In this document: piece by piece, positions 55,597 through 64,000 of the stretch | Position numbering within the stretch: the first letter of the stretch is position 1 | Layout of the letters: every line of letters starts with the position of its first letter | Assembly (NCBI GenBank): GCA_002205125.1 | Contig: NIOE01000010.1 | Coordinates: 1 to 64,000 of the forward strand | Direction of reading: 5' to 3' | Source: Roseateles noduli | Lineage (GTDB): Bacteria; Pseudomonadota; Gammaproteobacteria; Burkholderiales; Burkholderiaceae_C | Length of the DNA stretch: 64,000 nt | The notes under the pieces: model-generated | What the model was told of the DNA's origin: nothing | The model's database searches: none | What the model saw: only the letters and a program-made list of their open reading frames with translations | Position numbers and translations under genes: made by a program

Positions 55597-57054
55597 ATGC
55601 ATGAGATGACTTTCTACTGGCACGACTACGAGACCTTCGGACGCGTGCCGCGCCGCGACCGGCCGGCGCAGTTCGCCGGCATCCGCACCGATGCCGACCT
55701 GAACGAGATCGGCGATCCGCTGATGGTCTATTGCCAGCCGCCCACCGATTCGCTGCCCGATCCGGAGTCCTGTCTGCTGACCGGCATCCTGCCGCAGACC
55801 TGCGCGGAGCAGGGCCTGGCCGAGCACCGCTTCGCCGCGGAGATCCACGCCGAGCTGTCACGACCCGGCACCGTCGGGCTGGGCTACAACACGATCCGCT
55901 TCGACGACGAGGTGACGCGGTTCCTGTTCTGGCGCAACCTGATCGATCCGTACGGGCGCGAGTGGCAGAACGACTGCGGCCGCTGGGACCTGCTGGACGT
56001 GGTGCGCTGTGCCTATGCACTGCGTCCGGAAGGCATCGAGTGGCCGAAGCACGAGGACGGCCGGCCGTCCTTCAAGCTGGAGCACCTGACCGCCGCCAAC
56101 GGCCTGGCCCACGAGGCGGCGCACGATGCGCTGTCCGACGTGCGCGCGACGATCGCGCTGGCCCGGCTGATCAAGGAGAAACAGCCGCGGCTGTGGGACT
56201 TCTGCCTGAAGCTGCGCCGCAAGGACGCCGTGTGGGCGGAGATCGGGACCAACCGGCCTTTCCTGCACGTGTCGGGCATGTACGGCACCGACCGCGGCTG
56301 CATCGCGCTCGTGTGGCCGCTGGCGCCGCATCCGACCAACAAGAACGAGCTGATCGTCTGGGACCTGGGCAGCGACCCGGCCGAGCTGCTGGCTCTGGAC
56401 GCGGAGACGATCCGGCTGCGGATGTACACCAAGCAGGAGCTGCTGCCCGAGGGCGTGACGCGGCTGCCGATCAAGACCATCCACGTCAACAAGTCGCCGA
56501 TCGTGATCGCGTCGATGAAGATCCTGTCGCCGGAGATGGCGGCGCGCTGGGGCCTGGACCTCGCGCAGGGACAGGCGCATGCGCAGACGCTGGCGGCGCG
56601 CGGCGGGGAGCTCTCGCGGCTCTGGTCGCAGGTGTTCCAGCGCCCGGCGGGCGAGGGCGGCGTCGACGTGGACGAGGACCTGTACGGCGGGTTCGTCTCC
56701 AACGACGACCGGCGCTCGCTGGAACGCATTCGCGGGCTGTCGCCCGAGGCGCTGGCCGACCGCGTCGCGCAGGGCAAGGTCGCCTTCGAGGATGCCCGGC
56801 TGGAGGAGATCCTGTTCCGCTACCGCGCGCGCAACTTCCCGGACAGCCTGACCGGCGAAGAGCAGGCACGCTGGGAGCAGCACCGGGCCGCCCGCCTGTA
56901 CGGCGGCGAGGGCGGGGCGCAGACGCTGGAAGCGTTCTCCGAGCGCATCGACGCCCTGGCCCAGGCGGCCGAGGAGTCGGAGGACGAGCGCGCGGGAGAG
57001 ATCCTGTCGGCCTTGTACGACTGGGCGGAGCAGATCGCCCCACCACCCCCCTGA
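55597..57054 (+). CDS. sbcB: Exodeoxyribonuclease I
   Basis: This 485-residue single-strand-specific 3'-5' exonuclease has the DEDDh nuclease core: WHDYETFGR at the start, ELSRPGTVGLGYNTIRFDDE, and HEAAHDALSDVRATIALARL at the third motif. The C-terminal helical ExoI domain ends with SALYDWAEQI. It works in recombination and mismatch repair. The ATG at 55597 is chosen; one at 55606 is also possible. Confidence 0.95.
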   Translation: MHEMTFYWHDYETFGRVPRRDRPAQFAGIRTDADLNEIGDPLMVYCQPPTDSLPDPESCLLTGILPQTCAEQGLAEHRFAAEIHAELSRPGTVGLGYNTIRFDDEVTRFLFWRNLIDPYGREWQNDCGRWDLLDVVRCAYALRPEGIEWPKHEDGRPSFKLEHLTAANGLAHEAAHDALSDVRATIALARLIKEKQPRLWDFCLKLRRKDAVWAEIGTNRPFLHVSGMYGTDRGCIALVWPLAPHPTNKNELIVWDLGSDPAELLALDAETIRLRMYTKQELLPEGVTRLPIKTIHVNKSPIVIASMKILSPEMAARWGLDLAQGQAHAQTLAARGGELSRLWSQVFQRPAGEGGVDVDEDLYGGFVSNDDRRSLERIRGLSPEALADRVAQGKVAFEDARLEEILFRYRARNFPDSLTGEEQARWEQHRAARLYGGEGGAQTLEAFSERIDALAQAAEESEDERAGEILSALYDWAEQIAPPPP

Positions 57055-57155
57055 AAGCGTGTCCAGCCGCTGACGAGGCCCGGGAACCGGGTCCTTTCCG
57101 GGCTTTCCAGGATGGGGCAAAACGGGTACACCTTCGGGATACGCCAGGAGACGAC

Positions 57156-58085
57156 ATGCAATCCCAACACGACGCCCACGACCCGACCGCCGCCCGCATG
57201 CGGGCGCTGCTGGTGCGGGCGCCGCTGGCCGTGGCCTTCGTGGCCGCCGGCAAGTTCGAGGTGGTCAGCGAGCACTTCAACCACCTGTTCGGCCACGGCG
57301 ACGAGACCGACCTGACCGGCACCGACCAGCGCGCCTCGGTCGTGTCGGAGGCCGCCCATCAGGCGCTGCAGGTCCGGCTGGGGACCGCCTTCGGCGCGGG
57401 ACGGCCGCTGGACGAGGAAGTGGAATTCGTCCGCCGCGACGGCTCGCGCTTCTGGGGCCGGCTGCAGGCCACGCCGGTGCACTGGGAACAGCCGGCGGGC
57501 GAGTCGATGTGGATCCTCGAGGACGTCACCGCCGCCCGCCAGCAGCGCTTGCAGCCGACCTGGTCGGCCAAGCACGACGACATCACCGAACTCGCCAACC
57601 GGCGCGAGATCGAACGCCGCCTGGCCGAACACGTCGGCAGCCGCCGGCACGAGCCGGTGTCGGTGCTGTTCGTCGACATCGACAAGTTCAGCGAGATCCA
57701 GCAGGGCATGGGGGCGGAGGTCGCCGACCACTTCCTGTACGGACTCGGACAGATGCTGATCACGAAGGTGCGGGCCTCCGACACCGTCGCGAGGCTGGAG
57801 GACGACCACTTCGTCGTGCTGCTGCCGGACTGCGACCAGCATTACGCCCAGATCGTGGCGGAGAAGATCCGCTCGTCCATCGCCGGCTACCGGCTGCGCT
57901 GGGGCCTGCACCGCGCGCGCGTGAAGGCCAGCCTGGGGGTGGTGCAGCTGCAGACCTCGCTGGATACCGTGGATGCGGTGCTCGGCGCAGGGCAGTTGGC
58001 CTGCACCGAAGCCAAGGCCGCCGGCGGCGACTCGGTCCGCGTGTTCATCTCGAGCGGGAGCTACGAGGAACTGGCGGGGGCGTGA
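57156..58085 (+). CDS. PAS-GGDEF-like protein with degenerate active site
   Basis: This 309-residue protein has a PAS-like sensor (about 10-125; FEVVSEHFNHLFGH, FVRRDGSRFWGRL, ILEDVTAARQQ) and a GGDEF-fold domain (VLFVDIDKFSEIQQGMG; KIRSSIAGYRLRW; AKAAGGDSVRVF). The GGDEF signature itself reads EDDHF (215-219), so c-di-GMP synthesis is unlikely; it may bind GTP/c-di-GMP or act as a sensor. The start is supported by AGGAG nine bases upstream. Confidence 0.85.
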   Translation: MQSQHDAHDPTAARMRALLVRAPLAVAFVAAGKFEVVSEHFNHLFGHGDETDLTGTDQRASVVSEAAHQALQVRLGTAFGAGRPLDEEVEFVRRDGSRFWGRLQATPVHWEQPAGESMWILEDVTAARQQRLQPTWSAKHDDITELANRREIERRLAEHVGSRRHEPVSVLFVDIDKFSEIQQGMGAEVADHFLYGLGQMLITKVRASDTVARLEDDHFVVLLPDCDQHYAQIVAEKIRSSIAGYRLRWGLHRARVKASLGVVQLQTSLDTVDAVLGAGQLACTEAKAAGGDSVRVFISSGSYEELAGA

Positions 58086-58098
58086 GGCCCCCTCTTTC

Positions 58099-60360
58099 TC
58101 AGTACTCGAACGACGCGTTCACGCTGACCGTGCGCGGCGTGCCGAGCACCAGGTAGCCGCTGTTCGGGAAACCGCCTGAGGACGCCCAGTAGTTGCGGTC
58201 GGCGACGTTGTCGACGCGGGCGCGCAATGTCACCAGGTGACCGCGGACGTCCATCGCGTAACGCGCGCCGACGTCCACGCGGCCCCAGCCCGGCACGCTC
58301 AGCGTGTTGGTCGCGTTCGCGTAGACGCTGCCCGTGGCGATCACGCGCGCATCCAGCGACAGTCCCTGCACACCCGGCACGTTCCATTCGGTGCCCAGGT
58401 TCAGCATCGTGCGCGGCACGCCGATGACGCGCTTGCCTTCGGTCGTGGCGACGCCGGTGCTCTTCTGCTCCGCATCCAACCAGGTCAGGCCGCCCAGCAG
58501 CTTCAGCCCGGCCATCGGCTCGCCGAAGGCGGTCAGCTCGACACCCTGGTGACGGTCCTCGCCCTGCGCCTCGAAGCCCAGCGTGCTCGTCACCACCCCG
58601 CGCGGCTTGGCCGTCGAGAAGAACGCCAGCCCGCCGCCCACGCGACCGCCGTCGATCTTCAGTCCGACTTCCTTCTGCTTGGACAGGTAGGGATCCAGCA
58701 CCTTGCCGATCGCGGCGGTCGCGGTCGACGGCGCCGAGTCGCCCTGCGTCAGGCCCTCGATGTAGTTGCCGTAGACCGAGAGCCACTTGCTGAACTTGAA
58801 GACGACGCCGCCCATCGGGCTGGTCTTGCTGCGGTCGTAAGGCGCGCCCGGCGCGCCGGTGTTGTAGGCGTAGGTCCGCAGGTCCAGCGACTGGTGCCGC
58901 GCGCCCAGCGTGACGCGCAAGGCGTCATCCAGCATCACCAGCGTGTCGGCCACGGCGACGCTGCGCAGGCGGGTCATGCCGGTGGTGGCGGGATCCTCCA
59001 GCCGGTTGCTGACGGAGATCAGCGCGGGCAGCGGCGCGGTGCCTTCGCCGTAGAGGTTGGTCGGGATCAGGCGCGGCGTGGCGGCCGTCGTGGAGACGCC
59101 GAAGGCGGCGCGCTTGTCGAGCCGGAAAGCGTTCGCCGACACCACCAGCTCATGCTTCACCGGGCCGGTGGTCAGCAAGCCGCGCAGGCCGACTTCGCCG
59201 GTGCGGACGCGGTCCTCGCGGGTGTTGTCGAAGCGCGAGGTCGTGCCAGCGCCGGTGGTGCTGTTGGTCAGCGTCAGGTTGGCCAGCGAGTTGGCCTCGT
59301 CGCTGCTGCGCGCGCCGGCGGCGAACCACGCCGTCCAGCCCGTGCCCAGCCAGCGGTCCAGGTCGACCTCGCCGCGCAGCGTGCCGAACAGGTCGCGCTC
59401 GTTCGAATAGGTCCAGGGCTGCGCCCAGTTGGCGTCGCCGTCCGGCGCGGCCGGCACCGCGGTGGCGGTCGCGCCCAGCGTGACGTTGGTGCGGGTGCGC
59501 TTGAGCTTGTGGTCCTGGTAGCCGACGTCGGCGGACAGGCGCACGTCGCGGGCGCGCCAGTCCAGGCCGACCGAGGCCATGCCGAGGTTGACGCTTTCCT
59601 TGTCCACGCTGGTGTCGCCGGCGCGCGAGGCCAGGTTGACGCGCACGCCGGTGGCGTGGTCCGGGCCGAAGCGCCGGGCGACGTCCACCGCCAGGATGGT
59701 CTGCCCGCCGCTGGCGGTGCCCACCGTCATCTGCGTCAGCGGCTGGCTGGGCGCGCGCTTGGGCAGCAGGTTGATCGAGCCGCCGATGGCGTCGCTGTTG
59801 GGCGTCGAGCCGTTGAGGAAGGCCGAGGCGCCGCGCAGCACTTCCACGCGCTCGAACAGCTCGGCCGAGATGTACTGGCGCGGCAGCAGGCCGTACAGGC
59901 CGTTGTAGGCGACGCTGTCGGAGTTCAGGATGAAGCCGCGGATGAAGTAGCTTTCCTGGAAGTTGCCGAAGCCCCGCGCCAGGCGCACGCCGGGGTCGTT
60001 GAGCAGCACGTCGCCGACGCTGTGGGCCTGCGTGTTCTGGATCAGCTCGTTGGTGTAGGACGTCGTGCTGAACGGGGTGCTCATGATGTCCTGGTTGCCC
60101 AGCAGGCCGACCCGGCCGCCGCGCGCCACCTGGCCGCCGGCGTAGGACTTGATCAGGCCGCCGCGGGACGCGTCCGCGCTGGCCTCGACGACGACCTTCT
60201 CCAACTGCGTCGTGCTGGCCGGGGCGGCCGCGGAGGCCGCCGCCGCGGGGGCAGGGGGCGCCGACTGGGCGAAGGCGCCGCCGTGCAGCGCGGCGGTCAG
60301 GGCGAGCGCCAGCGGCGCGAGGGCGGGTCGGAGGGCGGATCGAACGGCGGCAGACGACAT
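58099..60360 (-). CDS. TonB-dependent siderophore receptor
   Basis: This 753-residue outer-membrane receptor has a signal peptide (ALHGGAFAQS), a TonB-box-like VVVEASAD, a plug domain (AHSVGDVLLNDPGVRLARGF; FERVEVLRGASAFLNG) and a long barrel ending VNASFEY. It belongs to the FhuE/FpvA siderophore group. A Fur-like inverted repeat lies just upstream, so the expected ligand is a ferric siderophore; which one is unknown. Confidence 0.92.
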   Translation of the reverse strand: MSSAAVRSALRPALAPLALALTAALHGGAFAQSAPPAPAAAASAAAPASTTQLEKVVVEASADASRGGLIKSYAGGQVARGGRVGLLGNQDIMSTPFSTTSYTNELIQNTQAHSVGDVLLNDPGVRLARGFGNFQESYFIRGFILNSDSVAYNGLYGLLPRQYISAELFERVEVLRGASAFLNGSTPNSDAIGGSINLLPKRAPSQPLTQMTVGTASGGQTILAVDVARRFGPDHATGVRVNLASRAGDTSVDKESVNLGMASVGLDWRARDVRLSADVGYQDHKLKRTRTNVTLGATATAVPAAPDGDANWAQPWTYSNERDLFGTLRGEVDLDRWLGTGWTAWFAAGARSSDEANSLANLTLTNSTTGAGTTSRFDNTREDRVRTGEVGLRGLLTTGPVKHELVVSANAFRLDKRAAFGVSTTAATPRLIPTNLYGEGTAPLPALISVSNRLEDPATTGMTRLRSVAVADTLVMLDDALRVTLGARHQSLDLRTYAYNTGAPGAPYDRSKTSPMGGVVFKFSKWLSVYGNYIEGLTQGDSAPSTATAAIGKVLDPYLSKQKEVGLKIDGGRVGGGLAFFSTAKPRGVVTSTLGFEAQGEDRHQGVELTAFGEPMAGLKLLGGLTWLDAEQKSTGVATTEGKRVIGVPRTMLNLGTEWNVPGVQGLSLDARVIATGSVYANATNTLSVPGWGRVDVGARYAMDVRGHLVTLRARVDNVADRNYWASSGGFPNSGYLVLGTPRTVSVNASFEY

Positions 60361-60379
60361 GACGATGAGAAGAGTTCGC

Positions 60380-60403
60380 AGATAAGAATGTTTCGCATTA
60401 TCT
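60380..60403 (-). promoter_or_regulatory. Fur-box-like site upstream of siderophore receptor
   Basis: The sequence AGATAAGAATGTTTCGCATT plus ATCT forms an imperfect palindrome (outer arms AGATAA/TTATCT, inner AATG/CATT) resembling GATAATGATAATCATTATC. It lies 20-43 bases before the receptor ATG, where a Fur repressor could block transcription. The match is partial. Confidence 0.5.
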
Positions 60404-60582
60404 GGAGACGGTGTGTCGATCGGCTGCGGTCGTCACGTACGGCGCGGCAAACACCCCTTCCGAGGTAGATCGGACGGGCGGTTGGTGACTGAATGCCCCG
60501 TTCTGGCGCGTCGACCGTCGTTTTCAGGGGAAACCCGGACGGACCCGATCCAGAAAAAAGCGCCGGGAACGCATTTCTTTTC

Positions 60583-60609
60583 TAAAGATCGGCTGGAAAG
60601 TGCCGATGA
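60583..60609 (+). promoter_or_regulatory. Sigma-28 (FliA)-type promoter
   Basis: TAAAGATC, then 11 bases, then GCCGATGA: this is very close to the FliA consensus TAAAGTTT-N11-GCCGATAA with the exact spacing. It ends 47 bases before the ATG of the flagellar rod-like gene, which fits late flagellar control. Confidence 0.75.
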
Positions 60610-60656
60610 CGGCGGGATACCTGGTCGCTTGAGGCCGGGCTCCTGGGAAAAACGCC

Positions 60657-60962
60657 ATGTCCAACGTCAGCCTGTCGACCGCCTTGTCCGGCCTCTCCGC
60701 CGCCAACGAGCGCCTGCGCGCCTCGGCGAACAACGTCGCCAACGCCGCCACGCCGGGCTACCGCCGCGAACGCATCGAGGCCCAGACGGCCGAGGACGGC
60801 AACGGCGTCACGACCAAGGTCGAGAAGCTGCCGGAACCCGGCGCCGACCTGGCGGCCGACATCGTCGAACAGAAGTCGGCGACCTACGCCTTCGTGGGCA
60901 ACCTGCGGGTGCTGCAGACGCAGATCCGCGCCGAGGGCGCGCTGCTCGACATCCACGTCTGA
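60657..60962 (+). CDS. Short flagellar rod/hook-like protein
   Basis: This 101-residue protein has the N-terminal rod/hook signature ALSGLSAANERLRASANNVA, then NAATPGYRRERIE, and a C-terminal helix (ATYAFVGNLRVLQTQIRAEG) typical of axial flagellar proteins such as FlgB/FlgC. It is shorter than the known rod proteins and stands alone, without other flagellar genes nearby. A sigma-28-type promoter directly upstream supports a real flagellar link. The exact role is unknown. Confidence 0.8.
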   Translation: MSNVSLSTALSGLSAANERLRASANNVANAATPGYRRERIEAQTAEDGNGVTTKVEKLPEPGADLAADIVEQKSATYAFVGNLRVLQTQIRAEGALLDIHV

Positions 60963-61058
60963 ACGACACCTGCGTCCGGGCCTCCCGGCGCGGACGTCCC
61001 GACCCCATGAACAACGGCCGCTTCGAGTGGCCGTTGTCGTTGGTGGGCGTGTTTCAGC

Positions 61059-63038
<1,980 letters not shown>

Positions 63039-63043
63039 GGGGA

Positions 63044-63559
63044 TCAGGCCCAGTCGGTGCCGGCGACCAGCACGGCGATCGCACGCTGGAAGCCTTCGGC
63101 GTCGATCGCGTCGAAGCGCGCGGGCTCGGGGCTGTCGAGGTCGAAGACGCCGCGCAGCACGCCGCCGGCGACGACGGGCAGCACCAGTTCCGAGCGCGAG
63201 GCCGCGTCGCAGGCGATGTGGCCGGGGAAGGCGTGCACGTCCTCGACCAGCTGGACTTCCTGCGTCCGCGCGCAGGCGCCGCACACGCCGCGGCTGAAGG
63301 CGATGCGCACGCAGGCGACCTTGCCCTGGAACGGACCGAGGACCAGCTCCTGGTCGTTCTTCGGGTTGACCAGGTAGAAGCCGGCCCAGTTCAGCGTCGG
63401 GACGGCGTTGAAGACGAGGGCGGAGAACTGCGCCAGGTTGGCGAGCCAGTCGCGCTCGCCGTGCAGCAGGGCCTGGGTCTGGGCGACCAGCGTGTCGTAG
63501 GAGGCGCGCTTGGCGTCGGCGCCGGACATGTCCAGCAGCGGTGTGGGTTCGAAGCTCAT
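63044..63559 (-). CDS. Free methionine-(R)-sulfoxide reductase (GAF domain)
   Basis: This 171-residue protein consists of a single GAF domain of the fRMsr type, with the three cysteines in VACVRIAF, RGVCGACARTQ and HIACDAASRSELVLP that include the catalytic one. It reduces free methionine sulfoxide. It forms a short operon with cpdB, and its start faces the foreign-looking gene at the window end. Confidence 0.92.
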   Translation of the reverse strand: MSFEPTPLLDMSGADAKRASYDTLVAQTQALLHGERDWLANLAQFSALVFNAVPTLNWAGFYLVNPKNDQELVLGPFQGKVACVRIAFSRGVCGACARTQEVQLVEDVHAFPGHIACDAASRSELVLPVVAGGVLRGVFDLDSPEPARFDAIDAEGFQRAIAVLVAGTDWA

Positions 63560-63637
63560 GGGGAAGTTCTGGATTCCGTGCTTACATAAACTTGCACATT
63601 ATCATGCCCACAAACACGTTCTAAGGGAGAGGAAAAG

Positions 63638-64000
63638 ATGTCTTTCAAAAATAGTCGAGTTTGGCGAGCCACCTTGGCAGAGCGGCCAAATGATCCGAAT
63701 TCTGACTCGAGGTCAAGGCTGAAGAACGCTTTCTTACAAACGCGTGATTCGGTGATTCCACTCGTGGCGCAAATTTCAAAGGAGTTGCCGTCGCTTACTG
63801 TTCACGATATTAGTCATCTGGATGCCCTCTGGGGTATGGCTGACATTCTTGTTGGTGAGGATGTATGGCTCAACCCTGCAGAAGCATTTGTCCTGGGTGT
63901 TTCCTTTTTGCTGCATGACTCTGCGACCAGTAGTGCCGCATTTTCTGGAAATATTGTTGAAATCAAGAGTACCGTGGAGTGGAAGGACTACGTTGCTCAA
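63638..64000 (+). CDS. HD-like protein, N-terminal part, of foreign base composition
   Basis: The first 121 codons of a gene that runs off the window are read from the ATG at 63638, supported by AAGGGAGAGG eight bases upstream. The segment HDISHLDALWGMADI followed by AFVLGVSFLLHDSA has the pattern of an HD-type metal-binding helical domain. The closest match I recall is the HD domain joined to an Hsp90-like ATPase in predicted bacterial conflict proteins, but this is recollection and the rest is not seen. Base composition drops sharply compared with the preceding 63 kb, so transfer is likely. Confidence 0.6.
   Translation, partial: MSFKNSRVWRATLAERPNDPNSDSRSRLKNAFLQTRDSVIPLVAQISKELPSLTVHDISHLDALWGMADILVGEDVWLNPAEAFVLGVSFLLHDSATSSAAFSGNIVEIKSTVEWKDYVAQ

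Overview
The window is uniformly GC-rich up to about position 63,570. It looks like chromosomal DNA of a Burkholderiales betaproteobacterium, probably of the Roseateles/Mitsuaria/Ideonella type. The basis is an OsmC-YcaO fusion, a PETase-type polyester hydrolase, the betaproteobacterial style of the housekeeping genes (valS, galU, cysM, sbcB, PBP1A), and several TonB receptors and two-component systems. The genus is an inference. The last ~400 bases are clearly AT-richer and open a new gene, so a genomic island edge probably lies there.

Region by region. (1) 1-9048, all on the minus strand: a complete type I secretion locus read as TolC-like outer-membrane protein, a 1182-residue repeat protein with a calpain-type cysteine protease domain, an HlyB-like ABC transporter, an HlyD-like adaptor, and the N-terminus of a second repeat protein that runs off the window. 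This is the most unusual system here. (2) 9565-16483: tRNA-Leu(CAA), cysM, a Nudix hydrolase, tusA, galU, a degenerate 2-hydroxyacid dehydrogenase and valS. (3) 16852-19787: a four-gene chain of overlapping genes (His-rich protein, ferredoxin, response regulator, histidine kinase) closed by a strong hairpin. (4) 20033-24141: a hypothetical protein, a second two-component pair, a lipoprotein and an exported AHL-lactonase-like protein. (5) 24225-29118: an AraC regulator, a divergent lipase-chaperone-like protein, a PETase homologue and an OsmC-YcaO fusion. (6) 29207-36153: small metabolic, repair and hypothetical genes. (7) 36205-40569: a TetR regulator divergent from a dipeptidase/amidohydrolase/RidA operon. 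(8) 40609-46134: a lipoprotein, BtuB under a cobalamin riboswitch, GMP reductase with an attenuator-like leader, a KAS III enzyme and a 27-codon membrane ORF. (9) 46160-54187: mostly minus-strand genes (small hypotheticals, YdjM-like, M48 protease, RNase T2, an outer-membrane barrel, PBP1A, CPBP protease). (10) 54304-63559: a YfeW-like serine hydrolase, exonuclease I, a degenerate GGDEF protein, a siderophore receptor with a Fur-like site, an orphan flagellar rod-like protein behind a sigma-28-like promoter, CpdB and fRMsr. (11) 63638-end: a truncated HD-like gene of foreign base composition.

How the genes work together: in the first locus the ABC protein, adaptor and TolC-like protein should form one export channel, and the two related repeat proteins on either side of the transporter genes are its likely cargo. 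The His-rich/ferredoxin operon feeds a two-component pair whose kinase has almost no periplasmic domain, so it probably senses something in the cytoplasm or membrane. Cobalamin uptake and siderophore uptake carry RNA-based and Fur-like control respectively.
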